From Pithys albifrons albifrons (lineage: Eukaryota > Chordata > Aves > Passeriformes > Thamnophilidae), in the NCBI RefSeq assembly GCF_047495875.1, contig NC_092467.1, positions 31,718,739 through 31,782,738 on the forward strand: a stretch of 64,000 nt of DNA. The letters run 5' to 3'. Below are positions 46,276 through 59,177 of the stretch, piece after piece. The notes under the pieces were generated by a model. That model made no database searches. It saw only the letters and a list, made by a program, of their open reading frames with translations, and was not told the DNA's origin. How positions within the stretch are numbered: position 1 is the stretch's first letter; the number at the start of each line of letters is the position of its first letter. The translations under genes were made by a program, and so were the position numbers.

Positions 46276-49200
46276 CTAAAACAAAGAAAATACTTGCAAA
46301 AATTAATTTAGCATAATTTTGACCTTCCTAGAAGCAGCCAGGACTCAGTGAGCATTAGAGGAGTTTGGCTGTACTTCCTGGCTAGATTTGATACCATGAC
46401 ATGGTCTAGAAACTTCAGATCAACTCGGCTCCCTGCCCTGCTGTGTAAAAGCCACCTGGAAGGACTGTTAAGGACTGTCACTGCATGTCCCTCGAGGTGC
46501 CTGTTCAGGTGCCACAGGGAGACTTTCAGACATGCCCTGGAGGGTCCCCAGGGTCCCTGCTCTGTTCTCTCCGGTCCCGGTGAACCTCCTGCATCCACAG
46601 CAAAAGGAAAGGAAAACAAGGTAAGTTGTAGAGGGAGTAAAAGGCAAAGCAAGTCCTGTGTCACAGTGAGCAAGGCTTTGAATCATTTGACTCCGTGTTT
46701 GTGCAGCGCTCCTGGGAGGCGGGGGGAGCTGGGGGGGAGCGGAGGAGTTGAGGAAGTTCCCAAGCAGAGTCCTTGTGTTGTTTCTGGCACGGAATTCCCA
46801 GTGCTGTGTGTCCCTCCTCAATGCCATTAACCCCCCGTGGTGGGGCTGGGACACCCTCAGGACTGACCACTTCCACCACTTGGACAGCTGCTCCTGGGCT
46901 GCCTGGAGGAGCTTTGCCTTCTCCTCTGGGCCCACCTGCCTGCAAGGAGCTTCTCTGGGTGCAAAATGCAGACAGACTCTGCCTGCACAGGCACAGGATA
47001 GATCTGTAAAGGGAAAAGTGTTAAAACACTCTGTAATTACAGTCAGCCTCAGAGAAGGAGCCTTGTGAGGGCAGGAATCAGCTGCCCAGCTCTTACAGTC
47101 CATGGCACAAAATGAAAGAATGGGATTTTTAAACAATGCTGGGGTTAAATTTGGCTCAGCAGCAGCTTAGAGGTGTTTCTCCCTTTGCAAGAAATTCCAG
47201 CTGTTTGAGAGATTGGTCACTTGGCTGACAGAGAAATATATTTAAATGATGGTCCTGCCTAGTTCCAGGTACCTGCACCTTCCAGGGTGAAGCACAACAA
47301 AATGAAAGCATCAGTTGTATGCAGCTTAGGCTGAAGAAGTTAATTAATATGTAAGTGTTATTTAAATAGCTAAATTGGAGTTTATTGGAATGCTACACTG
47401 GATGCAGCCCAGTTAAGTGCCTTTTTCAGGAGTACTTGAGCTCCCACCAGATTGAAGAGGTCAGAGCACACCCCACACTCACTGGTTTTTAGCTCTGAGT
47501 GTCCTCCTGATGAAACTGTTGCTTTAGTGGTGGTTGAATTGTGAGGTTTTATAGAAAGCAGAGAAATTGAGTGTAAATAGAGGCCATTTATTTTCTATTT
47601 CATTGCAAAGCCACAATGTGTGACATGCAGGGCTGTGGATCAGTCTCACAGCAGCAGGTGGGACAGTGGGACAGTGGGGCAGTGCAGCTCCTGGCAGCAT
47701 TTCAGGCATTTACTGTTGGTAACATTTAGGGCAGTGTGAGCAATGGGAGGCATTTTATTCTTCTGCTTTCTCAAAAGAAGAAGGGATGGACTAGCTGAGT
47801 TCAAACTGAGCAGCAGCCCCAGTGAAATCAGGCAGCTGTTTCAGCTCCCCTGAGCACTGGGGAGCTCTGTCAGAGGAACCAAAGGCAGTGCTGAGGCAGC
47901 TCTTGTATGTTCTGCTTGGAACTGACTCTTGTAGATGTCCTATAACACCCAGCAGAGCTGCATCTTTCAATTTTAGATACAATTTTCAATTTTAGATACA
48001 GGCTTAAAGAGCCCTTGAGTAGCTGAATGTCCCTGTGCCTGCCTGAGACATTTCCTGGCTGTGGGAGAAGGTACAGCAATACCTCAGCTCCTGCAGAAAT
48101 AAATAACACCCTGCTGGTTCTTCTGCCATCACCAAGTGGGCTGAGGCCAAACAGCAAATTGGTGCTTGGTGTTCCCCAGGAATTGTTTTGCAGATCCAGG
48201 GAGAGCAACAGGTTCCTCTGACTGCACTAATTCCTGCCAAGTTTGCATAATGGCCTGGGCTCAGTGCTCACACACGAGGTCTTTCATCTGAATTCTGGTG
48301 TTTCTTTCCTCTTTTTTACTCTCTTTTTTCCAGCTTTCCCTCCTCTTCAGCCTCCTGCAGTTTCCCAACTTGCCATTTCTCCATACACAATATGTCTCCC
48401 CTCTAGATTTGGTTTCTCTTCTGTGTGGGAACAAAAGACTTTATGATCAAATCAATATTTAACATCAACATCTGCAAACCCTCTCCTGCTCCTTATTTCT
48501 GATTAATCACTGATTAAAATTCCCTTTGTGGAGCTCCAGTGTGGATGTCTGTGGATGTTACTGTAGGATCAGGTGAAAAAGGAACCCCATAACCCCCAAT
48601 TTTCAGAGCTGGGAAAAGCAACTTATAAATGAATGACACTGAAAAAGAAAGGGCAAGAGGGCCCATCCTGAGCTGGATGGATTAACCCCCAGCTGGCCCA
48701 GTTGTGCAGCAGCTGCCTGGCCACAACCCTGTGCACATCCCAAAGGTCTTCTGGAAAGTAAGTCCTGTTGTGGGACTCTGCTCCCTCAAAACAAGGTTTG
48801 AAATGTCCTTCCAAAGCAAGTTTTGACACCATTTCTCTCACCTGAATGGTGATCACCATTATTGTCAGTCTCTGTAAGCCTGGGAGTGATGGTCAAACAC
48901 AGGAGGTGCTGATGCCAAGACCAGAGGGGATGTGTCCATGCCAGAAGGCACAGGCTGCCCTTCCAGAGAGTTCTCCTAACAGCAAGAGACTCTGCTAAAT
49001 TTACTTGATGGAATTTGTGCTGGATCACTCTTGAAAACATCTCTGATTTTTATGCATTCAGAGCTCTGTAGATGCTCATTTTGCTCCATAGAAACTGCTG
49101 TGTATGTAAAGAATGTTTCAATCAACATCTTTTAGCATAAAGGACGCACTGGAAACGTTACAAAACATGAAGTGTTCAGTTACATCCCGGGGTCCCAGGG

Positions 49201-52200
49201 CTTTTATTCCACACACAATGCAGTGTATGAGGCCTGAGAGGTAAAGGTTAAATTATGGATATGTATTCAGCTCCTCAGGAGGCTGAGGGGCTGTCAGGCC
49301 CTGCAGCCCCTCCAACATGAAAGGCTTGTCAGCACGTGTTGCCCAGACCGGTGGGAGATCCGCTCTGCAACCCGAGGAGACAAGGAGACATGTCAGGAGC
49401 TGAAAGGAGAGAGAAGAATGGGACTGGTAGGGTCTCTCAACCCAATATAACTCCTGTTTGTTCCCTTACCACTCCAAAACAGAGGCCAACTGTTAACAGA
49501 GGCAAAGCCAACTCCATCTTTTGCAGGCTGACAAATGGTCATGTAAGTTACCAAATAACCCAGGACCTCAGGATTAAACTTCTCCAATTGTTTGCACATG
49601 ATGCAACTTTAAATCTTGCTTTTGAGCAGTATTAAATTTCCTTTCATTCCCATAAACTTCAGAAAAAGTTGACTGCTCTCACATTTCAGACTGTGACCCA
49701 GCTAAGTTGCACTTTTCCCCTCTGCTAGTCTGGAGAGCAGAATAATGAAATTCAGACAACAGTGACCAAATGTTGTTCCGTAGAACTCTCCTTTTACAAA
49801 ACAGATGAATACTCCTGGGCTCCAAAACACTGCAGGGAACAAAACTTTCAAACCTTATGGAAATAAAACAGTAAGCCTAGGCAGTGACTTCATCTCCTTT
49901 ATCAGATCAGAGGCATTTTCACTGGAATTGAAATGGATTTTAAAAAAAACCCCAAACAACGAACTTTAAATAGAGAAAAAGAATTAAAAAAAAACCACTG
50001 AAGCCATTACTGAAATACTGATTTATTTAAAAACCCCACAGCCATGTGAGGGAAAGCTGAATTTCACAGAGCTATAGAGGGAAAAAATAACCTCCATCAT
50101 CCTCATAACTGACATAAATTTTTGTTGCAGATACAAGTGTGTTTTTGGAACACAGGAAAACAAATAGTTTGTGATGAGAAAGATGATAAGCAAATGCAGT
50201 GTGTGCTGGGACAAAGGGCTGTAGGAAGGGAGCAGTGGGGAGGTTGGGAGGGCTGGGATTTCTCCCTGGAGGTGCTGAGAGCTCTGGGATCTCAGGGAAC
50301 CCCACTGAGCTGTGCCCTCCCCATCCTGCAGGGCTGTATTTCCTCAGCCAGCAGCACCCTCTGTGTGCAGGTTTGTGCTGCTGGCTGTGGAACTGCAGCC
50401 ACTTCCAGCCCATCACAGATTCAGCCACCAGAGTCAGAATGAAAGGAGCCAAAATATATAAATCCAGCAGACGAGGTTTATGGGGGCACTAAACCAAACA
50501 TTCAACAGGAAGATTTAGTGCAGCCAAATTGTTCCAAGGGAACGAGGTCCCTTCCATCATGTTGGGTCCTGGGGCACAGGCTCAGTTTTAGTGGCCCTCT
50601 AAACTCATGCTGATAGCAATAAATGAGTGGAAAATACAAATGGGAGATGGTACCATAGCAGTCTATAAACCTGAGACCCCAACCCTGCTGTCCTGGCTTT
50701 GCCAGCCCCCCCACCAACCTCCATGCAAAATTCCACCAGGGTCCCCCAGTTCAGTTTGTCTCAGTTGAAACTCTTAAAGCTGAACTGAAATGTTGCTGGA
50801 ATAAAAAGCTGTTCAAGATGCCAAATCCCTGACAAAATCCCTGGGTAGACTTGCAAGTAAATAAATTGTAAAGGCAGACACAGAGGCCACCTCAAAGACC
50901 CAATATGAGTGTTCTCCTGTGAAAATTGTGATGTTTTCCCTCCTCTGTTGACTGCAAAAATTGTGGTGTCCCCTTCCCCTGTTGCCTGAAGGATTTTCCT
51001 GCTTCCTGTGCCTGGCCCCAAAGATGATAATGTTTAGGAAGGTGGTGAAATCTCCCTTGTTCACCCTGATGCTGCCAAAGCCCTTCCATAGTTACTCTAC
51101 TAACTACTACTTACTGCTACTTACTCCCTGTCAGGCTGGGGCTGCCTGCAGGAGGTGTGAAATCCTGGATTATTGAGTGGAATATCACTTTGGTTTTCCA
51201 AACTATTGCCTTAATAACCTCCTCCCCGAATCAGATTTTTTGAGGATTGGGTTGGTTGATTCCTTTTGGAAATGGCAAACTCTGTGTGAGGAGGTTTGAA
51301 GTTAAGGAGGAGCTTCACCTGGAATTACCTGAGATGTTCTGCAGAAGGACAGGCTGGTTGTGCCCAGACTGAGCTGTAAATCCATCGCCTTCTTTCCAGG
51401 ACTCCCTCCCGGGGCTAATGAGAAAGGCAGAGAGAAAATGACTGTAACTCTTTCCTCCCAAAGGGGAACTACAAAGCTCAGCATGTGCAGAGTAAATACC
51501 CACCCTGTGTGCCTGCTCCACACTCCTCCCTCTGACTGCTCCACATCTGCTGCCTAAATTAAGGCTTTCAAAGTGCACAGTGGAGCTCAGACGTAATGAA
51601 ATGCTGGGGTGCCACCACACAGTTCCAAAAATAAAGTAATAACAACAACAAAAATAAGGCATAATGAGAGTGCCAATATTTGCATATATGTTATTAGGTC
51701 CTTGCTGGTGTTTGTGTCCCATTCCATCACCCTCAGTTTTCCAGAAGGGTGACATTACATGTTATGGAAGTTTGTAATTCAAGGCTATAAAGACCAGAGT
51801 CCTGGTGTGTACATTCATACATACAGGTATAATTCCAGTGTAATACACAGATGGAAGAATTGTGGTCTCTCTCAAGGCTTTTCCTTTTCTCTTTTCCACA
51901 CTCTCCTGCCAATTTTCAAAGCACTCCCAGAGCACAGACTGAACCAGATGTGACCAAGGCTGTGACACCCCCTGTGTCACTCCCCAGGCCACACCTGTCC
52001 CCTGGCAATGCTCTCACCTGTCCATGATCACCAAGTTATCAACCATTTTTTGTGGGAACAAAAGGAAAAGGATCCTTTTTTTTTTGCTACAGGGTGGTGT
52101 AAAGTAAAACTCTTCACATGCACACTGGCCAATATCTGTATTTCTTGAACTGACTGTTCCAGGCCATCTCTCACTCAGCACGAGGCATGTCCTTCATGCA

Positions 52201-54099
52201 CATTCCTGTTCTCTATGCAGGGGCTGGTTTTTTAGAGAATTCAGATTTATGCTCATATCTCCTGTTCCTTTTAAAGAAACGTGTTATTTGTACTGCACTT
52301 GCTCCTGAAATTCTCTGGAAAATGAAAGACCCATCAAGAGGAGAATTCTTCACCTAAGTCAGACAGGATCCCTTTTCTGAAGAACTGGCTGTAAGATATG
52401 TCTAAATCTTCCATCTTTAAAAAGTAACAGCAACTGTTTTCCATCTTATCATTTAAAATCCACAGTGAGATCAGGTTTGCACATGGTGTTTTCATATTCT
52501 AGGAATATGTGGGAAGTTCTTCCAGGTTCAGCTCTGGAAGTCTGACCACACTGGTGTAATTCCAGTTGCATTTCAAGTGGGCAAAGGATGACTGATGGCC
52601 TCAAATGCTGGAATCAAAAAATCTGGACTAGATTAATGGGAATATTAGTGAAAGATGGAAAGGAAAACAAGGATTCTTTTATAATGTGACATGATACTTA
52701 AGCACACACATTGTCAGTAACTACAAATGTGAAATGTTTCCCTTTTATTTTGCTGTACTTCTGACACGATTCACTTACAATACTTTGCTTATCATCCTCT
52801 TGTGAGGTTTATTGTACTTACAAATCATTCCCAGACAGCTTCTCTGCTATCTTTTCATTAAAAACAACCAAAAAAAAAAAGAAGAATGAAAAAGTTTTGT
52901 GTGTAATACATTTTCCCTGCAGGAACTAATTCCACCAAGACACTGACTACAGGCCTTTCGTTGTTTTAAAATATGTGGATCAAATGGTTGGTTCTTCTCC
53001 CCAGAGTCACCTTCTGGAGCTGTGTCTGAGCCCCCCAAAGCCATGCAGGGAAACCCCACCTTGTCCTCCCAAGCCACTGCTTGTCCTCGGCTGCTTTCTG
53101 CCCTCACTGTGGGTTCTCTGTGCCATCCATCTCTCTGTGCTCAGGCTGTGTCCACTGTGTTCCTTTGTTCCATGTATTTCCAGCCCCTGCCCTGTGGGCT
53201 GACAGGCTGCAGGGAGGATATTTCTATTGATTTCCAAATGCTGCAGATTGAGAGCAGATGTCCCACGCGCTCCCCAAACGGGTGGTTTAACTTCCATTTC
53301 TGTGCTGTGCTCCACAGGCTGAGCCAGGAAGTGATTTAGATTTGCTAATTGCGTGCACTTTGGTAGATTTGCAGCTAAAAATAAGCTGTTTGGTTTTTAA
53401 TTAGAAGTGATTTATCCTCTCACGCCGCGTGTAGCTAAATGAAAACTCGGAGAATCTGCCTGTGGTTTCTCCATCTGCCACAGAGGTTTTGGGTGTCTTT
53501 AGGCCAGGAGTGCCCAGCTCAGAGGAATGTGGGTCTCATGGACATCTGATTCATTGATGAAGGACACACTTGTGCTGAAGAAGTGTAGCAGCAGTTGCTG
53601 CCAAAGGCAGTGGATAACTGAGGGCCCTGGAGAAGGGTCCCCCTTGCCTTTGGATCCAGCCCTCCAGCAGCTGTGGGGAACTCACCCAGCTGGCTCAGCT
53701 GCAGGAACATCACTCCTGTTTTCCCTCATCACAGGTTTAGTTCAATGGACTTGCCTGGCTGAACAGACAGGAAACAAAAAAGCTGTTTTCATGCTGTTAG
53801 ATCAGTCAGAAGTAACGTGAAATGTCACTTCAGAGGGTCAGGGCAGGCAGGCCTGGGCTGGAACTGCAGCAATCCAAGCCCAGCTGCACGGCCTGACCTT
53901 CCCACTGGCACCAGCCCCGGCATTCCCGGTATTCCCGTGGCTACATGATAAGTGTCAGGACCCTGAGGGCTCTCATTGCTCTTAATGACTGACCACCCTC
54001 AGCGGGGCCTCGTTAAGCTCAGCCCTGACCCTGCTCAACTCCAGGGAGTTTGTCATTCCCTCATCCCTGTACCTGGCTATGGACCCTGCTGGGCTGGAC

Positions 54100-54625
54100 A
54101 CTCTGGATGGACTTTTGAGGGGCTGGAGCGGGGCCAGAGAAGAGCAACGAGGCTGGAGAAGGGACTGGATGTGGCACTGAGTGTCCTCTGAAACACCTCC
54201 AGGGACAGAGAGTCCACCATGTCTTGATCCAACCCTACTGTGATCACCAGCCCAGGGCACAGAGTGAGAATCCACCATGTCTTGATCCAACCCTACTGTG
54301 ATCACCAGCCCAGGGCACTGAGTGCCCTGGGCTGGTGATCACAGTGGGGTTGGATCAAGGGTTGGACTTGCTGATCTCAGAGGTCTCTTCCAACCCAACT
54401 GAGAAGAGCAACGAGGCTGGAGAAGGGACTGGAGCACAAGCCCTGTGGGGAGAGGCTGAGGGAGCTGGGGGTGTTCAGCCTGGAGAAGAGGAGGCTCAGA
54501 GGTGACCTCAGCACTGTCTGGAACTCCCTGAAGGGAAGTTCTGGCCAAGTGAGGGTTGGTCTCTTCTCCCAGGCACTCAGCAACAGGACAAGGGGGCACA
54601 GCTCAAGCAGCTCAGCTTTCAATCC
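54100..54625 (+). mobile_element. CR1 LINE with internal palindromic insert, plus strand
   Basis: CR1 3' region 'ggggctggagcggggccaga...' interrupted at 54170-54400 by CR1-tail and palindrome sequence, then resuming 'ctggagcacaagccctgtgg', 'ggggtgttcagcctggagaa' to about 54625. A 33-base direct repeat (54137-54169 and 54401-54433) flanks the insert. Confidence 0.85.
54283..54357. repeat. 75-bp CR1-tail palindrome (copy 3) preceded by a 58-bp unit
   Basis: Arms 54283-54319 and 54321-54357 around one central base. The preceding bases from about 54208 carry one extra 58-bp unit ('gagaatccaccatgtcttga...'). Confidence 0.92.
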
Positions 54626-55332
54626 GTCTCCTTCTGCTGCCAGTGGATAACAGCATTTTGTTGGAATTGCAGGATGCTGCCAAAGCTGGTTGAAGCTCCA
54701 GGAGTGACAACCAATTTCCATGATCACATTCCTTGGATGCTTAGATTAGATTTAAGATTTCAAAAGTCAGCAACTGTTGAATGAAAAGCTCATAAGCAGA
54801 GTGGAAATGAGGACAAGATTAAAGGAATTTCTTCCTCACTTCCTGCTAGATCAGATCCCTCAAGATTCATACAAGATATGAATCTTGTATTTCTTGTCAG
54901 TCACTAATAGAGTTTCAAGAGCAGGAAGAAACCCAGATGAGCATCTGGCTGTGTGTTGGGGAAGGATATTGAGGTCTGGAACCACCTTCTCCTCGTGCAT
55001 ACACACCTGCACCTATGAGGATGAGGACAAAAGATTATCCACTTCCTCATGAAAACCCATCAATGCAGAGACGTGGATTAAATGGAAGAGGCAAGCCAAG
55101 CTGGACACTGTTCTGGGATCTGGTGTGACACATGGAAGGGACTGTCAGCTGTTCGTGGCTGTGTCTCTGCCAATTTAGGTCCTTGAAGTGACCCCCACTC
55201 CAGGGGAACAAGGCAGGGCTGGGTCCAGCCAAGAGGTGGAACATCAGGTTTGAGATCGAGCTGAGGGTCCATCCCTCAGGATCCATCCCAGCAGGTCCGT
55301 GGAGATCAGACAGGCCTGAGGCCAAGCAGGGA
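54626..55332. other. Intergenic, unique
   Basis: No gene or repeat recognised. Confidence 0.6.
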
Positions 55333-55865
55333 AGTCATAGAATCATAGAATGGATTGGGTTGGAAAAGACCTCCAAGATCATCAAGTCCAACCCTTGATC
55401 CAACCCTTGATCCAACCCCACTGTGATCACCAGCCCAGGGCACTGAGTGAGAATCCACTATGTCTTGATCCAACCCTGCTGTGATCACCAGCCCAGGGCA
55501 CAGAGTGAGAATCCACCATGTCTTGATCCAACCCCACTGTGATCACCAGCCCAGGGCACTGAGTGCCCTGGGCTGGTGATCACAGTGGGATTGGATCAAG
55601 ATGTAGTGGATTCTCCCTCAGTGCCACATCCACAGAATCACAGAATGCATTGGGTTGGAAAAGCCCTCTGAGATCATCAAGTCCAACCCTTGGTCCAACT
55701 CCAGTCCCTTTACCAGATCATGGCACTCAGTGCCACGGCCAAGCTCAGTTGAAAAACCTCCAGGATGGAGAATCCACCCCCTCTCTGGGCAGCCCATTCC
55801 AATGCCTGAGCACTCTCTCTGTAAAGGATTTTTTTCTGATATCCAACTTCAATTTCCCCTGGCAG
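55333..55865 (-). mobile_element. CR1 LINE 3' ends with 58-bp tandem and palindrome, minus strand
   Basis: Begins with the reverse complement of a CR1 tail ('tcatagaatcatagaatgga') at about 55333. Continues with 58-bp units (55449, 55507) and a palindrome (55524-55598). A second CR1 tail starts near 55632 and runs to about 55865, directly against the ROR1 CpG island. Confidence 0.87.
55524..55598. repeat. 75-bp CR1-tail palindrome (copy 4)
   Basis: Arms 55524-55560 and 55562-55598 with one or two mismatches, preceded by 58-bp-spaced 'gagaatcc' at 55449 and 55507. Confidence 0.92.
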
Positions 55866-55899
55866 AGCGCTTTTCCAGCCCCTGTGAGAGGCGTCTCCC

Positions 55900-56223
55900 C
55901 CGAGGACGGACACGCTCCACACTCCGCTGGGACAACCCCGGGCGCTGAGGGGGCACAAAATGGCGGCGGCGCCCGAGGGGCCCGGGCCGGCAGGGGGCGC
56001 TGCGGTGCCGGCGGGCAGGGCCGGGCCGAGGTGGCGGCCCCGCTCCCTCCATCCCTCCTTGCCTCCCTTCTCCCCTCCTTCCTTTGGCTCCTCTCCCCTC
56101 CCTCCCGCTCCCGTCCCCGCCCCGCTGCCCTCCGTCCCCGCCCGCCGGCACAGCGCGGCGCGGAGCGGCGGCGGCCCCGCGGAGGTGGCCCCGCGGCGGA
56201 GCGGGAGCGGCGCCGGCTCAGGA
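55900..56223 (+). promoter_or_regulatory. ROR1: ROR1 promoter / 5' UTR CpG island
   Basis: Very CpG-dense sequence from about 55900 through exon 1 and into intron 1 (to about 57100). Contains a YY1-type motif AAAATGGCGGC (55957-55967), often found near the start of TATA-less promoters, and a CTCF-like ccggcagggggcgctg (55987-56002). No TATA box. The start site is inferred to lie near these motifs. Confidence 0.65.
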
Positions 56224-56344
56224 ATGCGGGAGCCGCGCGGCGCGGACCGGCCCGTCCCGCTGCTGCTGCCGCCGCTGCTCCTGCCACTGCTGCTGCTCCT
56301 GCTGAGCGCCGGCGGCCGCGCCGAGCCCGGGGACACCGGCCAAG
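56224..56344 (+). CDS. ROR1: ROR1 exon 1 (signal peptide)
   Basis: ATG at 56224 encodes MREPRGADRPVPLLLPPLLL then PLLLLLLSAGGRAEPGDTGQ, with a phase 1 donor 'caag|gtaagg'. Basic N-terminus, a Leu-rich hydrophobic core at about residues 11-27 and a small-residue region (SAGGRA) give a classic signal peptide. Human ROR1 exon 1 is also a Leu/Ala-rich signal peptide ending at a Gln codon followed by a split Glu codon. Primary sequence is not conserved enough alone. The call rests on position downstream of PGM1, strand, CpG island and exon structure. ROR1 is a single-pass Wnt5a receptor pseudokinase. Its other exons are outside the window. Confidence 0.82.
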
Positions 56345-56394
56345 GTAAGGGGGACCCCGGGGGGCGTGGGGGTCGCGGGGGTGCGGCGTGCCCG

Positions 56395-56945
56395 GAGCGG
56401 GGCCGGGAGTCCGGCACGGCGGGGCCGGGGGTCCGGAGTGGGGCCAGGAGTCCGGCACGGCGGGGCCGGGGGTCCGGAGTGGGGCCAGGAGTCCGGCACG
56501 GCGGGGGCGGGAGTGCGGGGTGCCTGGAGCGGGGTTGCCCTCCCGGCACGGCGGATGCGGCGGTGTGGGATGTGCGGAGCGGGGCTGAGGGCAGCCCAGC
56601 CCAGCCCGGGGGGTCCGGAGGTGCAGGATTGCCCGGAGCGGGTCCAGGAGTGTGGGATGCCCGGAGCGGGGCCGAGGCCAGCCCAGCTCGGCACGGCGGG
56701 TCCTGGGGGTCCAGGATGCCCGGAGCGGAGCCCAGCCCAGCGCGGCCCGAAGGGTCCGGAGGTGCGGGATGCCCGGAGCGGAGCCCGGCCCGGCCCGGCC
56801 CGGCCCGGCGGGATGCCCGGAGCGGAGCCCGGCCCGGCCCGGCCCGGCCCGGCGGGATGCCCGGAGCGGAGCCCGGCCCGGCCCGGCCCGGCGGGATGCC
56901 CGGAGCGGAGCCCAGCCCAACCCGGCCCGGCGGGTCCCGGCACCG
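56395..56945. repeat. GC-rich imperfect tandem blocks at the start of ROR1 intron 1
   Basis: First block 'ggggccgggggtccggagtg' / 'gggccaggagtccggcacgg' (about 2.5 copies). Later 'gggatgcccggagcggagcc' alternating with (cggcc)n runs, 56760-56945. CpG-rich and probably hypomethylated. Confidence 0.85.
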
Positions 56946-57064
56946 AGCGCGGTGTGTTGAGTTCGCTCGGTCTGTGTTAAATCGCCTCGCAAAGAAGCTG
57001 CTCCTTCCAAGAGTTGGCGCCGGTGGCAGTTCCCGGGGTAGCAGTGCCGTCCCAGGCGGTGCGG

Positions 57065-57245
57065 TGCGGGGTGGATGGTCCCCGATGGATGGTGTGGTGC
57101 GGGATGGATAGTGCGGTCCGCGGTGGATGGTGCGGGATAGATGGTTACCTGGCGGATGGTGCAGTGCCCATTGGATGGTGCGGGGTGGGTGGTGCCCAGT
57201 GGATGGTGCCCGATAGATGGTACCCGATGGATGGTGCCCGAGGTG
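57065..57245. repeat. Short 'gatggt' tandem repeat
   Basis: Imperfect units such as 'gtggatggtgcgggatagat' and 'gatggtgcccgat' repeated about ten times. Confidence 0.8.
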
Positions 57246-59000
57246 TTACCGCACTTGTGACTTGTCCTTTAGGTCCGGTCCGGGGGGATGCGTTGCCACC
57301 TCGCTCCCCTTGTATCCCTACAAAACGTTTATCTGGTTATTTATCTATATCCGTTTATTTATCTATAGCTCGGTGTGGCTTTAGCGGCCGATGTTGTGTC
57401 GGGCTCTGGTCCCAGCCTTGCTGCCCGTGTAAAGCTCAGCTTAGCACGGGCATGAAGGGATCTTGGAACCGGGATAGGGAACTGGGCAAGCTCTGGCTCC
57501 TCCAGGTCTGCTCCGAGAAAAGCGAGCGGTGTTCTGGGTGCCCGCAGGAGAATTTTGGGAAGGGCTGGGTGTCCGTGAGCTCCGGCTGCTCCAGAGTGTC
57601 TTACGGGGGCTACATAAATCCCAAACCACCCCTGAGAGTCCTGCTGGATAACAGGGCGGTGCACAGGAGTGACAGAAGGAGGAAAAGCGAATACGCAAGA
57701 GATAAAGTTGATTGAGTTTCAGTTCCAGACTGAAAAAGCGGAACTTTAAGCCCAGATGCGGATCCTGTGGGATAACTGCGGGTACAACTCTTGGCATATC
57801 CCTGTGCGTGGATTTGGGAGTTTCAGGGTGTCCTTAATGTGCCATTACCTGGGCCTGTGTGTTGGGGAGTGCTGGAATGACTTCCCGATGTCCCAGCCTC
57901 CTGCTGCAGGTTTAGTCCTGGCTTAGGGTGGGAATTCTCCCTGACACCTCAGTGGGAACATTTCAGAAGTTGTTTTTTGGGGTCTCCAGGGAATGCTGTG
58001 TGTGCTTAACAAATAGCTGTCTTCTTAAAAGGGGGGAAAAGGGGCCATCCCCCCCATTTTTCAGATAATTTCAAAAACTTAAGGGCCATAATACAAATTT
58101 TTGTGGGTTTCTAAGAGCCTGGAAGGGAAAAAAGAACCCCATGAACATAAAGCAACTGATCACACTGAGTCCAAACTTGGGTGTTTCTTATTTATTGTGA
58201 ATTCTGCTGGGAAGGATCATTCACTGTGTGAATTCGCCTTTATGTGTGACTTAATAGAGTCATTCCAGTGCAAGTTACACCGAGAGGGGTTTCAGCTGAA
58301 CGTAGGAAAGGTTTCCAAGATGACTTGGATAATCTCAGCTGGGCTCCCTTTCCCAGGTGAGGCTGGTCCAGGTGATCTTTGCAGTTCCTTTCCAGCCTGG
58401 CCTGTGATCTGTGACTGTGTAAAGTATTTTCTGTATTTTAATATCTTTGGCAATGCTCACAGTGTTGATTCATGGGCAGATCAAGTGATTTATTTATTTT
58501 TTTATAGATAAACATCTATCACGTGTGAAAACCACACACCGTGTTTTCTTTCCCCCAAACTTGTTAAAGGTGTAGGTGTTGTGGAAGAAGGAGGGAAGCT
58601 GAACATCTTAACGCTAATTAAAAAAACAAACAAAGAAAAAGCTGTTATAAACTGGTTCACAAATTTCTTTCGGGTAACTGGAGTCCTTGGGTAAAAGATT
58701 CTGCACCATCAGAAACCCAGCCAGAAATACAGAATCCTTCAGTCCTTACCCTTTAACCCTGATATTTGAAAAAACAGAATGTGGACCGCTGTCTGCTGAG
58801 CTTAAAAACCCCAAAAATCACATTTTCCCCTGTGCATTCCCACTGTCTGATGCTCTTCCTGAGGGTGCTCATGGGCTGGCCCAAGTGTTGAAAATAAAAG
58901 CAACAAAGATAATGTCGATATAAGGACAGGAACTCTCCAGCTTGGATGTTTTTGCAGTGTGTGACTCTGGCTATTCCCAGTTCAGCTGAATTAATATTAT

Positions 59001-59114
59001 TGTTGTTGTTGTGGTGTTGTGTTGTTGTTGTTGTGTTATTATTGTTGTTGTTGTGTTGTTATTGTTGTTGTTGTGTTGTTGTTGTGTTGTTATTGTTGTT
59101 GTTGTGTTGTTGTC

Positions 59115-59176
<62 letters not shown>
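59001..59176. repeat. Compound (TTG)n / (TTA)n microsatellite
   Basis: Interrupted TTG/TTGTG units from 59001 to about 59114, then about twenty near-perfect ATT units to 59176. Confidence 0.95.

Positions 59177-59177
<1 letters not shown>

Larger units (their letters stand above)
42385..54099. other. PGM1-ROR1 intergenic region
   Basis: No gene recognised. CR1 pieces lie at 43795-44070 and 45930-46275. The stretch from 46.3 to 54.1 kb is mostly unique and partly AT-rich. A possible conserved element lies at 53340-53470. The open frames here are short and lack homology or splice support. Confidence 0.7.

Noticed and set aside
55563..57111. Long open frames over the ROR1 CpG island on both strands
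   Set aside because: GC-rich sequence has few stops. Only the frame with a signal peptide ending at a consensus donor (56224-56344) fits a known exon.
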